Source: CAIQPV01 sp964480365
GTDB taxonomy: Bacteria; Pseudomonadota; Gammaproteobacteria; Burkholderiales; Gallionellaceae
Assembly (NCBI GenBank): GCA_964480365.1
Contig: CAYZPM010000001.1
Location: forward strand, 231,461 to 295,460
DNA: 64,000 bases
Direction: 5' to 3'
Positions 28,360-36,238 of this stretch are shown here, one piece after another. The notes beneath the pieces were generated by a model. That model did not search any database, was not told the origin of the DNA, and worked only from the letters and a program-made list of their open reading frames with translations. Each line of letters starts with the position of its first letter. Within the stretch, counting starts at the first letter, position 1. A program made the position numbers and the translations under genes.

Positions 28360-29106
28360 CTAAACCGGATTATCCTGATCGAAGAATCGGTGTTCCACGC
28401 CACAGAGGGTTGCTAGGTGTTCGCCTAGTGCCTGCACGCCGTAGCGCTCGGTTGCATGATGGCCCGCTGCGATGAATGCCACGCTGGTTTCGCGCGCTAC
28501 ATGCACGCACCGTTCGGAGATTTCGCCGGTCAGAAAAGCATCTGCTCCCAAGGCTATTGCCGCCTCGAAATAGTCCTGTGCCGCACCGGTACACCATGCA
28601 ATACGGCGAATAAGGCGGTCGCTTTCCCCGATCACTTGCGGTGTGCGCCGCAAAGCGGCGGCAATGTGCGCGGATAATTGATCCAGCGTTTGCGCTTGAG
28701 CCAACTCACCGTAGCAGGCGATGTTCTGTTCGCCGAAGCGCCCTTGTTCCACAAACTCCAAGTTGTGCCCGATTTGCGCATTGTTGCCCAAAATGGAGTG
28801 GGCATCCAGCGGCAAATGGTAGGCAAGCAGGCTCACATCGTGTTGCAACAGATGCGCAATGCGGCGCTTCTTGATGCCGGTGATAGTCGCGTCTTCGTTG
28901 CGCCAGAAATAGCCGTGATGCACCAGAATGGCATCTGCGCCCCATGCGGTGGCTGCGTCCAGAAGGCTTTGCGAGGCGGTTACGCCGGTTGCGAGACGGC
29001 GCACTTCCGCTTTTCCTTCCACTTGCAACCCATTTGGACAATAATCACGAAAACGGTCAACCTCCAGCATGCTTCCGATATAATCACATAATTCGTTCAG
29101 CAACAT
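28360..29106 (-). CDS. Nif3-like dinuclear metal centre protein
   Basis: A 248-residue protein starting MLLNELCDYIGSMLEVDRFRD. The Nif3/YbgI family motifs are DYCPNGLQVEG, the metal-binding HHGYFW, YHLPLDAH, LTGEISER and GHHATERYG. It forms hexamers with a two-metal site and has no settled function. It is divergent from the DegS-type protease gene, a pairing common in betaproteobacteria next to tatC. Confidence 0.9.
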   Translation of the reverse strand: MLLNELCDYIGSMLEVDRFRDYCPNGLQVEGKAEVRRLATGVTASQSLLDAATAWGADAILVHHGYFWRNEDATITGIKKRRIAHLLQHDVSLLAYHLPLDAHSILGNNAQIGHNLEFVEQGRFGEQNIACYGELAQAQTLDQLSAHIAAALRRTPQVIGESDRLIRRIAWCTGAAQDYFEAAIALGADAFLTGEISERCVHVARETSVAFIAAGHHATERYGVQALGEHLATLCGVEHRFFDQDNPV

Positions 29107-29144
29107 GTAGTCCCTAACCTTTAACCAAGTGATTTCATCATACC

Positions 29145-30305
29145 ATGCGTAAGTTCTGGCTCCTTTTCGCACAAGCCACCACCATCGGGTTGGCTATGTT
29201 ATTCATCGTCCACACGCTCAAGCCGGGGCTGCTGCCCAATGCGGCGCGTAGCGGCGTGGTGACGCTGTACGAAAATGCTCCGGACAACGGCAGCAGAATG
29301 CCGCCAATGGGATTCAGCGCTGCGGCGAAAAAGGTCATGCCGGCAGTGGTGAATATTTTTACCACCAGCACGGTGAAAGTTCCCACCACCCCCTTCACAG
29401 ACGACCCGCGCTTCCGTTTCTTCTTCGGTGAACCGGGTGATAACGGTGCGACCGAGCAGAACTCCAGCTTGGGTTCCGGCGTCATTGTCAGCCACGACGG
29501 CTACATTCTCACCAATCACCATGTAGTCGAGGCCGCCGACCAGATTGAAGTGGCGCTGGCCGACGGGCGCACCGCCAAGGGCCATGTCATCGGTTCCGAC
29601 CCTGAAACCGACTTGGCGGTCATCAAGATAGAGCTGCCCGGCGGCGATCTTCCCGCCATTACCTTCGGCCATGCCGACCAAGCGCAAGTGGGCGACATCG
29701 TGCTGGCAGTCGGCAACCCGTTCGGCGTGGGCCAGACCGTGACCATGGGCATCGTCAGCGCCTTGAAGCGTAATCATCTCGGCCTGAACACTTTCGAAAA
29801 TTTCATCCAGACCGATGCGGCGATCAATCCCGGCAACTCCGGCGGTGCGCTGGTGGATGTTAACGGCAACCTGATTGGCATCAACAGCGCGATCTATTCC
29901 CCCAACGGCGGCTCGCTCGGCATCGGCTTCGCCATCCCCGTCAGCACGGCAAAAAAGATTATGGAGCAGATCATCCAGAGCGGCTCGGTGACGCGCGGCT
30001 GGGTGGGTGTGGCGGTGCAGGACCTGACGCCGGAACTGGCGGAATCGTTCAAGCTCGGCAATGTGCAAGGCGTGCTGATTTCCGAAGTAGTGCGCGGCAG
30101 CCCGGCGGATCAGGCCGGCATCAAGGCGGGAGACATTCTCACCACAGTGGAAAACAAGTCGCTAACCGATTCCAACGTCATGCTGGAAACTATTTCTGCC
30201 CTGCCACCCGGCAAGGTCGCTGTGCTTAAACTGCTACGCAATCAGCGCGAAGTGGTGGTGCAGGTCAAGGTGGGCAAGCGGCCTAAACCGAAACCACAGG
30301 AATAG
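29145..30305 (+). CDS. DegS/AlgW-type membrane-anchored serine protease
   Basis: A 386-residue HtrA-family protease with an N-terminal anchor or uncleaved signal (about residues 5-25), a trypsin-like domain with His126 (in TNHHVV), Asp156 (in ETDLAV) and Ser232 (in NPGNSGGA), and a single PDZ domain at about 285-380. One PDZ plus an N-terminal anchor fits DegS/AlgW, which senses misfolded outer-membrane proteins and starts sigma-E activation, rather than DegP/DegQ with two PDZ domains. Confidence 0.9.
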   Translation: MRKFWLLFAQATTIGLAMLFIVHTLKPGLLPNAARSGVVTLYENAPDNGSRMPPMGFSAAAKKVMPAVVNIFTTSTVKVPTTPFTDDPRFRFFFGEPGDNGATEQNSSLGSGVIVSHDGYILTNHHVVEAADQIEVALADGRTAKGHVIGSDPETDLAVIKIELPGGDLPAITFGHADQAQVGDIVLAVGNPFGVGQTVTMGIVSALKRNHLGLNTFENFIQTDAAINPGNSGGALVDVNGNLIGINSAIYSPNGGSLGIGFAIPVSTAKKIMEQIIQSGSVTRGWVGVAVQDLTPELAESFKLGNVQGVLISEVVRGSPADQAGIKAGDILTTVENKSLTDSNVMLETISALPPGKVAVLKLLRNQREVVVQVKVGKRPKPKPQE

Positions 30306-30486
30306 GACAATTGCCAAGGGCAGTTTGGTAGCACATGCTTGCCGTGCATTTTGTCGAGCAACTTGCGAGGTTTACCGTGGTGTATTTATCCGGAAAATTA
30401 GGGTGTCTACTTAACATTGGGCAATCAATACCTCTGTCTCACGTTAGTCCAATAGATTTTTCAAACTAGCTCACCAGCCAGATTGC

Positions 30487-30528
30487 TACCCGCAGTCTGT
30501 CGACTTATGGTCATCATTATTCGATAAT
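30487..30528 (+). promoter_or_regulatory. C-box operator and promoter of the restriction-modification controller gene
   Basis: AGTC (30494-30497), four bases, GACT (30502-30505), three bases, GGTC (30509-30512) match the C-box pattern of AGTC-n4-GACT-n3-AGTC, and the outer left half (TACC at 30487-30490) is degenerate. GATAAT at 30523-30528 is a likely -10 box with no proper -35, as expected for a promoter activated by C protein. The controller ATG follows at 30556. Confidence 0.7.
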
Positions 30529-30555
30529 TCCAACATGTTTAGCCAAGGTTAGAGC

Positions 30556-30795
30556 ATGGTCAGAAAATCGAGCGATTCCCTCCGCGAAACACTTGCGGAA
30601 AATATAAAGTCATTTCGGAAAGACAAAGGACTTTCGCAAGAAGAACTGGCTGAGCTTTGCGGCTTACATCGCACATACATTGGCTCTGTGGAACGGCAAG
30701 AACGGAATGTAACTCTCAGCACCCTAGAGGTATTGTCGGAAACCTTGATGGTCAGCGTTCCAAACCTTCTCACTAGTCGCAAAAGCGCATTGTAA
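30556..30795 (+). CDS. Controller (C) protein of the restriction-modification system, XRE-type HTH
   Basis: A 79-residue protein that is essentially one helix-turn-helix domain (LAENIKSFRKDKGLSQEELA, then CGLHRTYIGSVERQERN). This is the size and pattern of R-M controller proteins, which bind the C-box to first activate and later repress their own gene and the nuclease gene. It is followed 24 bases later by the restriction enzyme gene on the same strand. Confidence 0.85.
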   Translation: MVRKSSDSLRETLAENIKSFRKDKGLSQEELAELCGLHRTYIGSVERQERNVTLSTLEVLSETLMVSVPNLLTSRKSAL

Positions 30796-30819
30796 ATTTT
30801 GACGTATGGAACGCACAGA

Positions 30820-31581
30820 GTGAGCCAAAGCGATAACGAATTAGAGGGGCTTGTTGACGCACTGCGTCGTCTAACACCTGGACAGCAACAGTGGATCAGA
30901 GCAGCAATCTTTGCTTTTGACATGCCCCGCTTTTTTTGGAGAGCGCCAGATTCCGATTTTGTTAGCCAAGATTTACTTGATAATCTGGGTGATCGATTGT
31001 TAAGTCACCATGCAAATAGCCATCAAGCTCTTAGCAAAGATCGGTTTGAGTTTGCACTTGAAACGGCGCTAAATCATTCTGGGATATCCTCTCAGCTTGT
31101 AACAAGCAGGACTAATCGCGGGCATGATATTACTATTGCAGGAATTCCTGTCAGCCTCAAAACAGAGGCTGCTGCTAACATTCGTGAGGAAATCATCCAT
31201 GTGAGCAAGTGGATGGAACTCGGCAGAGGAGCATGGGAACTGCCATTGCTACGCGACTTGTTTCTTGAGCATATGCGTAGCTACGAACGCATCTTCACCC
31301 TGCGGTGTTTAAGCGCCGACCCGGCTAGAGTTCGGTATGAGTTAGTCGAGATTCCAAAGGCGTTGCTATTGGAGGTATCGAATTGCGAACTGGAGGTTCG
31401 CGAGGACAGTCGACAGAACCCCAAGCCGGGCTACGGTTATGTCAAGGACGCAGCCAACCAACTCAAGTTCTCGCTGTACTTCGACGGCGGGTCGGAGCGC
31501 AAGCTCCAGATTAAAGGGCTACGCAAAGACCTGTGCAAGGTACATGCTACTTGGATATTTGGATCAGCGGCCACTGCGTAG
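30820..31581 (+). CDS. SmaI-like type II restriction endonuclease
   Basis: A 253-residue protein from the GTG at 30820, which has GGA about 9 bases upstream. A TTG at 30799 is the alternative. It carries a PD-(D/E)xK-type core GHDITIAG...SLKTEA, with Asp103 and Lys114. I recognise the stretches HVSKWMELG, ERIFTLR, LVEIPK and KPGYGYV, and FSLYFDGG...RKLQIK, as those of SmaI, whose target is CCCGGG. Order C-R on one strand with a convergent methyltransferase matches the SmaI system. Its last 18 bases overlap the methyltransferase gene end. Target specificity is inference. Confidence 0.82.
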   Translation: MSQSDNELEGLVDALRRLTPGQQQWIRAAIFAFDMPRFFWRAPDSDFVSQDLLDNLGDRLLSHHANSHQALSKDRFEFALETALNHSGISSQLVTSRTNRGHDITIAGIPVSLKTEAAANIREEIIHVSKWMELGRGAWELPLLRDLFLEHMRSYERIFTLRCLSADPARVRYELVEIPKALLLEVSNCELEVREDSRQNPKPGYGYVKDAANQLKFSLYFDGGSERKLQIKGLRKDLCKVHATWIFGSAATA

Positions 31582-32517
31582 ACGTTGGCGTGCAAGATCA
31601 GCGTAGTCAGCGTTTAGCTCAATTCCAATACAGTCGCGGTTAAGTTCGTTGCAAACCACCCCGGTTGTCCCTGAACCTATGAATGGGTCCAACACTCTAC
31701 CATTCTCGCGAGAGCCTGCTGCTACGCAAAGACGCACAAGCGCTCGTGGATACACGGCAAAGTGACTGCCAGAATAAGGCTCCGTATTAATGTTCCAGAC
31801 AGTACGTCGGTTTTTTGACTTTTGTTTCGGGTCTACCGCTGGCTCTATGATCTTCTGCCAATCGTAGTAGTATTTCTCAGATTTCGAGAATAGGAACACG
31901 TACTCATGTGATCGCGTCGGACGATCCTTAACGCTTTCTGGCTGGCAATTCGGTTTGTTCCAAATCATATCGGAGCGCAGATACCAGCCATCACCTTGAA
32001 GGGCAAACGCAAGTTTCCATGGAACCCCGATTAGGTCTTTAGGCTTGAGACCTTCTGGCGTCGGCGCTCGGTAGTCCATCGCTCGGCCCTTGTTCTTTGC
32101 ATCAGCGCCACGCCAAGTGCGCCCTCCAGACGTATAGCTATCCCCAATATTCAGCCAAAGGGTGCCATCGTCAGCCAGCGTTCGACGAACCTCACGAAAA
32201 AGACGTACTAGGTCAGCTATGTACTCATCAACTGTAGTTTCTGCGCCTATCTGACCTTCGATGCCATAGTCACGTAGCCCCCAATAGGGCGGCGAGGTCA
32301 CAACACAGTTAAAGTACCCTTCTGGGAAGTCGAGGAGAGTTTGGCGGGCATCACCCAGAAGTATTTCGCAACGGTTTAGTGAGTTATTATCCGACCTCTC
32401 ATTGTGACTATTGTCCGCCACTTCAAAAAGATCAAGTTCTCGCGTCCTCGCAATAAGAGACCGATCCTCATCCATGATGCTAGATCCAAAATTTTGGTTA
32501 CGTACTGACATTGACAA
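31564..32517 (-). CDS. DNA N4-cytosine methyltransferase of the SmaI-like system
   Basis: A 317-residue beta-class methyltransferase. Catalytic motif IV TSPPYWG is at 74-80 and SAM motif I DPFIGSGTTG at 277-286. SPPY marks exocyclic amino methylation, here most likely N4-cytosine as in other CCCGGG enzymes. It protects the host from the convergent nuclease. The start at 32517 fits the promoter 23 bases upstream but lacks a clear ribosome site. ATG codons at 32511 and 32475 are alternatives. Confidence 0.88.
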   Translation of the reverse strand: MSMSVRNQNFGSSIMDEDRSLIARTRELDLFEVADNSHNERSDNNSLNRCEILLGDARQTLLDFPEGYFNCVVTSPPYWGLRDYGIEGQIGAETTVDEYIADLVRLFREVRRTLADDGTLWLNIGDSYTSGGRTWRGADAKNKGRAMDYRAPTPEGLKPKDLIGVPWKLAFALQGDGWYLRSDMIWNKPNCQPESVKDRPTRSHEYVFLFSKSEKYYYDWQKIIEPAVDPKQKSKNRRTVWNINTEPYSGSHFAVYPRALVRLCVAAGSRENGRVLDPFIGSGTTGVVCNELNRDCIGIELNADYADLARQRLRSGR

Positions 32518-32546
32518 GATGTGCGATCATTAGCTGAATGCTACTT

Positions 32547-32575
32547 ATAGTATTCATATATCGTATGAATGTCAA
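32547..32575 (-). promoter_or_regulatory. Methyltransferase promoter with a palindrome in the spacer
   Basis: On the minus strand TTGACA (32575-32570) and TACTAT (32552-32547) are 17 bases apart, a near-consensus promoter. The spacer is a perfect inverted repeat, TTCATA (32553-32558) and TATGAA (32564-32569), with 5 bases between. A strong constitutive methyltransferase promoter that can be turned off by a bound regulator is what R-M establishment needs. Which protein binds is not shown. Confidence 0.7.
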
Positions 32576-32598
32576 GGGGCACGAATTACACAAGCTAG

Positions 32599-32685
32599 GT
32601 AGGATGGGTAGAGCAAAGCGATACCTATCATTATTGATGTTGCCGGAAATTTGCGATGGGTATCGCTTTGCTCCACCCATCCTAC
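32599..32685. repeat. Long palindromic repeat, GTAGGATGGGT family
   Basis: Arms 32599-32625 and 32659-32685 (GTAGGATGGGTaGAGCAAAG... and its complement) are near-perfect inverted repeats around a 33-base centre. The element lies between the methyltransferase promoter and the tatC stop, at the edge of the inserted restriction system. I see one copy in this window. It looks like a small non-coding mobile repeat. Confidence 0.8.
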
Positions 32686-32730
32686 AAAAGTTTGCCGAGG
32701 TTGTGTAAATTTCGACTGATGCGAATTGTA

Positions 32731-33447
32731 TTACGTCCCTTTCACCGTCCACCCCGCTACCACGATCCCCGCCTCATACAACAGCCACAACGGCATGGCG
32801 AGCATGCACTGCGATACCACATCCGGAGGGGTGAAGATGGCACCTACGACGAATGCGCCGACTATCACGTAAGGGCGGATTTCCCGGAGCTTAGCGGTGG
32901 ACACCATGCCCATGCGAACCAGCACTACAACTGCCACCGGCACCTGAAAAGTCACGCCGAAGGCGACAAACATTGTCAGCACGAAACTCAGGTATTTTTC
33001 GATGTCGGTCATCACCGCCACGCCCTGCGGCGCGCTGGCGGTGATGAAGCCGAACACGATTGGAAACACGGCGAAATAGGCAAACGCCATGCCGCAGTAG
33101 AACAATATGGTGCTGGCCGCAATCAGCGGCACCACCATGCGTTTCTCATGCGCGTACAGGCCGGGGGCGACAAAGCGCCAGAGTTGATACAGGATGTAAG
33201 GCAAGGCGATCATGAGCGAGGTCATCAGCGCCACTTTAAGCGGCACGAAAAACGGCGTGGTCACATCGGTGGCGATCATCTGCCCGCCCTTGGGCAGCTT
33301 GGCGAGCAGCGGCAGTGCGAGCAGTGCATATAACTTGGATGCCCAAGGGAACAGGCAAAGGAATACCAAAAGCAGCGCCACGATAGAGTGCAGCAGGCGT
33401 GTGCGCAACTCGACCAAGTGGGCAATAAAGCTTTCGCTGGTATTCAT
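32731..33447 (-). CDS. tatC: Sec-independent protein translocase TatC
   Basis: A 238-residue protein with six membrane segments, starting MNTSESFIAHLVELRTRLL, the conserved TatC N-terminus that binds twin-arginine signals. TatC is the core receptor of the Tat pathway for folded proteins. Its ATG overlaps the tatB stop by one base (TGATG). It is the last gene of the long his-hinT-tatABC run. Confidence 0.96.
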   Translation of the reverse strand: MNTSESFIAHLVELRTRLLHSIVALLLVFLCLFPWASKLYALLALPLLAKLPKGGQMIATDVTTPFFVPLKVALMTSLMIALPYILYQLWRFVAPGLYAHEKRMVVPLIAASTILFYCGMAFAYFAVFPIVFGFITASAPQGVAVMTDIEKYLSFVLTMFVAFGVTFQVPVAVVVLVRMGMVSTAKLREIRPYVIVGAFVVGAIFTPPDVVSQCMLAMPLWLLYEAGIVVAGWTVKGT

Positions 33448-33857
33448 CAATCGACGGGAAATTTATGCTGTGCTGCGGGTGGCTGCAATTCCAACTGGGT
33501 TTGTTGTTGAATCGTTGTCGCGGGTTGTGAAATATCCGAGGCCGCCTGATCTATGGTCTGCGCGGGTCGAGCTACGGAGTCGTTAAGTTGTTGCACTTGT
33601 TGGTCGATGGTCTGGGTGACTTGCGTCATCGCCAGTTCCGCACTGCGGGCTTCCTGCTGCACCCTTTCAGTCAACTGGCGGAATTCATCTATAGCCATGT
33701 CACGTGCGATGTCAGCTTTGACGCCGTTAACGTAGCGCTGCGCACGACCCCACAGAAAACCGAGGGTGCGTGCCACCTTGGGCAGTCGCTCCGGACCGAT
33801 AACGACAAGAGCCACCACCATGATGACCATCAACTCTGAGAAATCGATCCCAAACAT
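33447..33857 (-). CDS. tatB: Twin-arginine translocase subunit TatB
   Basis: A 136-residue protein starting MFGIDFSELMVIMVVALVVIGPERLPKV, the typical TatB transmembrane helix and GPERLP hinge. An amphipathic helix and a Gln-rich tail follow. TatB works with TatC in recognising twin-arginine precursors. It lies 15 bases after tatA and overlaps tatC by one base. Confidence 0.95.
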   Translation of the reverse strand: MFGIDFSELMVIMVVALVVIGPERLPKVARTLGFLWGRAQRYVNGVKADIARDMAIDEFRQLTERVQQEARSAELAMTQVTQTIDQQVQQLNDSVARPAQTIDQAASDISQPATTIQQQTQLELQPPAAQHKFPVD

Positions 33858-33872
33858 GGAAATGTGAGCGGG

Positions 33873-34103
33873 TTATATGTTGGTGTGGGTCTTGTCTTTC
33901 ACTTCACCTTCGATGGTGTGTCCGCCCTGCTGCACTTGTTTGGGTGCGTCTTTGGGAGTGTCTTCCTCGCTCCTCATGCCTTCCTTGAAGCCTTTCACCG
34001 CCCCGCCCAGATCGCTGCCCAAGTTGCGTAGCTTTTTGGTGCCGAAAATCATTACGACGACCAACAACACAATCAACCAATGCCAAATGCTGAGTCCACC
34101 CAT
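33873..34103 (-). CDS. tatA: Twin-arginine translocase subunit TatA
   Basis: A 76-residue protein starting MGGLSIWHWLIVLLVVVMIFGTKKLRNLG: one membrane helix, the FGTKKLR hinge and an amphipathic helix, then a charged tail. TatA oligomers form the translocation path. The start at 34103 is fixed by this N-terminus and by AGGAG upstream. The in-frame sequence before it lies in hinT. Confidence 0.95.
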   Translation of the reverse strand: MGGLSIWHWLIVLLVVVMIFGTKKLRNLGSDLGGAVKGFKEGMRSEEDTPKDAPKQVQQGGHTIEGEVKDKTHTNI

Positions 34104-34119
34104 TTTATTTCTCCTAGAG

Positions 34120-34467
34120 TTAATCGCGCCGCACCATGGGGGGAATGTTACCACCACCGATGATGTGAATATGCAAATGAAACACTTCCTGCCCGCCGCC
34201 CTTGCCAGTGTTAATGACCGTGCGGAAACCGTTGTCCAGCCCCTGCTCTTTCGCCAACCTGGGTACCAGCAACAACATTTTTCCAAGCAGCGCGGCGTGG
34301 CTGTCATCGGCTTCCATCAGCGATGCCACATGCAATTTCGGGATTAGCATGAAATGCACTGGTGCAACTGGATGGATGTCGTGGAAGGCGAATAGTTCGT
34401 CGTCCTCATACACTTTTTTGCTCGGAATTTCGCCGCGCGCGATTTTACAGAAAATACAATCTGTCAT
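34120..34467 (-). CDS. hinT: Histidine triad (HIT) nucleotide hydrolase, HinT type
   Basis: A 115-residue protein starting MTDCIFCKIARGEIPSKKVYED, with the HIT motif HLHIH at 97-101 (His99 the expected nucleophile). HinT proteins hydrolyse purine nucleoside phosphoramidates. It lies between hisE and tatA, a common betaproteobacterial order, and tatA starts 16 bases downstream. Confidence 0.94.
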   Translation of the reverse strand: MTDCIFCKIARGEIPSKKVYEDDELFAFHDIHPVAPVHFMLIPKLHVASLMEADDSHAALLGKMLLLVPRLAKEQGLDNGFRTVINTGKGGGQEVFHLHIHIIGGGNIPPMVRRD

Positions 34468-34518
34468 TCGATGCTCCTTGATACCTTCAATCGCCTAAGC
34501 TCGACTAGCTGGAGCCAA

Positions 34519-34600
34519 ATGTAGGTCGGGCTTAACCAGCGACTTATGTCACCGTATTTTGGTGACTTAGTCGAATGGCTATGCAAAGCTCGCCCGACAT
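34519..34600. repeat. Nested inverted repeat in the hisE-hinT spacer
   Basis: Outer arms (TCGGGC near 34526 and GCCCGACAT at 34592-34600) enclose a second hairpin (34540-34553 with 34561-34573, CGACT..GTCACC facing GGTGACT..GTCG). The whole can fold as a cruciform-like structure between hisE and hinT. It resembles small dispersed repeats but has no second full copy here. Confidence 0.65.
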
Positions 34601-34623
34601 GGTGGGCAGAACCCACCCAACGG

Positions 34624-34944
34624 TTATTCTTTCCGACTAGCCTTTTCAGCTATCCCCGACAAACCCTCACGCCGTGCCAGTTCATTCAGCACATCGTCTG
34701 CACTCAAGTCGTGTTGCGCCAACAGCACCATGCAATGAAACCATAGGTCGGCTGTTTCATACACCAGCTGGGTTTTGTCGCCGCCCTTGCTTGCCAGAAT
34801 AACCTCGGTCGCTTCCTCGCCGACTTTTTTCAGGATGGCGTCTTCGCCCTTGCTGAACAACTTGGCGACATAGGAGGTCTCAGGCGATGCCTGTTTGCGC
34901 GCCTGTAGCGTTTCCGTCAACCGTTGCAAAATGTCATTGCTCAT
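34624..34944 (-). CDS. hisE: Phosphoribosyl-ATP pyrophosphatase HisE
   Basis: A 106-residue MazG-like protein with KKVGEEATEVILASK and YETADLWFHCMVLL motifs. It hydrolyses phosphoribosyl-ATP to phosphoribosyl-AMP in step 2 of histidine synthesis. It overlaps hisI by 11 bases. HisE and HisI are separate proteins here, not the fused form of enteric bacteria. Confidence 0.95.
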   Translation of the reverse strand: MSNDILQRLTETLQARKQASPETSYVAKLFSKGEDAILKKVGEEATEVILASKGGDKTQLVYETADLWFHCMVLLAQHDLSADDVLNELARREGLSGIAEKASRKE

Positions 34945-35329
34945 GTTTGTAAATCTCTTCCGGGTTCTTGATTACTGCATCGGTTTCCAGCCACTGGCCG
35001 TTTTCCAGCTTGCTGAAAAAACAACTCGCGCGTCCGGTGTGGCAGGCGATCCCACCGCCCTGATCCACTTGCAACAGCACCACATCGTTATCGCAGTCGA
35101 GGCGAATTTCCTTCACTTTCTGAATGTGGCCGGATTCTTCGCCTTTATGCCACAACTTTTTGCGCGAACGCGACCAGTATACCGCCTCGCCGGATTCGGC
35201 AGTGCGCTTGAGCGCTTCACGGTTCATCCAGGCCACCATCAGGACGCGTCCGCTGTTCGCGTCTTGCGCGATGGCAGGCACCAGTCCGTCTGCCGCCCAG
35301 TTAACCTTGTTCAGCCAGCTTTCGCTCAT
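34934..35329 (-). CDS. hisI: Phosphoribosyl-AMP cyclohydrolase HisI
   Basis: A 131-residue zinc enzyme with LVPAIAQDANSGRVLMVAWMN, the metal site LDCDND and CHTGRASCF. It opens the adenine ring of phosphoribosyl-AMP (histidine step 3). Its ribosome site GGAGG, just before the ATG at 35329, forms the 3' arm of a 17-bp perfect inverted repeat whose other arm sits at the hisF stop. Confidence 0.95.
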   Translation of the reverse strand: MSESWLNKVNWAADGLVPAIAQDANSGRVLMVAWMNREALKRTAESGEAVYWSRSRKKLWHKGEESGHIQKVKEIRLDCDNDVVLLQVDQGGGIACHTGRASCFFSKLENGQWLETDAVIKNPEEIYKHEQ

Positions 35330-35472
35330 AAAATCCTCCGTGCAACGTCACGAGCGCAGGTCAGACAAGGAGAAATGCGGCGAGAAACCGGAATGTATGT
35401 TCGGATACATGAGGATTTCGAGCCGCTTTTCGACAAAGTATCACCAAGCGTAGTAGTTGCACGGAGGATTTT
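35330..35472 (-). promoter_or_regulatory. Inverted repeat that can hide the hisI ribosome site
   Basis: A perfect 17-bp inverted repeat: 35330-35346 and 35456-35472, with a 109-base loop. In the his mRNA the 5' arm (starting at the hisF stop, with CCTCC) can pair with the 3' arm that contains the GGAGG of hisI. No reading frame is evident in the loop. The structure could couple or limit hisI-hisE translation relative to hisF. Confidence 0.6.
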
Positions 35473-36230
35473 CACAATCTCACCTCAATCCCCTGCTGCA
35501 CCATGAACTGCTTGGCTTGCTGCACGGTATATTCGCCATAGTGAAAAATACTCGCCGCCAGCACCGCATCTGCGCCACCGAGTTTCACTCCATCCACCAA
35601 GTGCTGCAGGTTGCCCACGCCACCGCTGGCGATTACCGGAATTTCCAGCGCATCCGTCACCGCGCGCGTCAGATGAAGGTCGAAACCTGTTTTTTGTCCA
35701 TCGCGATCCATACTGGTCAGCAGGATTTCTCCCGCGCCCAAGCCTTGCATTTTTCTCGCCCACTCCACCGCATCAAGGCCAGTAGCCTTGCGTCCGCCGT
35801 GAGTGAATACTTCCCAACGTCCCGGCTCCATTTGCTTGGCGTCTATCGCTACCACGATGCACTGCGAACCGTAGCGCGCCGCCGCATCCGCCACCAGTTG
35901 CGGATTGAGCACGGCTGCGGTGTTGATGCTCACCTTGTCGGCACCCGCGTTGAGCAAATTGCGCACGTCCTGCACCTCGCGCACACCGCCGCCGACAGTG
36001 AGCGGAATAAACACCTGCTCGGCCACCTGTTCGATGATGCGGAACAGGATGCCTCTATCGTCGGAACTGGCGGTGATGTCGAGAAAAGTCAGTTCGTCTG
36101 CACCCTGTTCGTCGTAACGGCGCGCGATTTCCACAGGATCGCCAGCATCGCGCAATTCGACGAAGCTGACGCCTTTGACGACACGACCGGCAGTCACGTC
36201 CAGACAGGGAATGATGCGTTTGGCGAGCAT
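35472..36230 (-). CDS. hisF: Imidazole glycerol phosphate synthase cyclase subunit HisF
   Basis: A 252-residue (beta/alpha)8 barrel starting MLAKRIIPCLDVTAGRVVKG, with catalytic Asp11 and the second Asp in VVAIDAKQ. It closes the imidazole ring with ammonia from HisH. The start at 36230 is set by this conserved N-terminus, and the in-frame sequence upstream is repeat-derived. The stop lies inside the inverted repeat shared with the hisI leader. Confidence 0.97.
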   Translation of the reverse strand: MLAKRIIPCLDVTAGRVVKGVSFVELRDAGDPVEIARRYDEQGADELTFLDITASSDDRGILFRIIEQVAEQVFIPLTVGGGVREVQDVRNLLNAGADKVSINTAAVLNPQLVADAAARYGSQCIVVAIDAKQMEPGRWEVFTHGGRKATGLDAVEWARKMQGLGAGEILLTSMDRDGQKTGFDLHLTRAVTDALEIPVIASGGVGNLQHLVDGVKLGGADAVLAASIFHYGEYTVQQAKQFMVQQGIEVRL

Positions 36231-36238
36231 TTCAATCC

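Noticed and set aside
30799..30819. TTG at 30799 as start of the restriction enzyme
   Set aside because: No ribosome site lies before it, while the GTG at 30820 has GGA at a suitable distance; kept as an alternative only.
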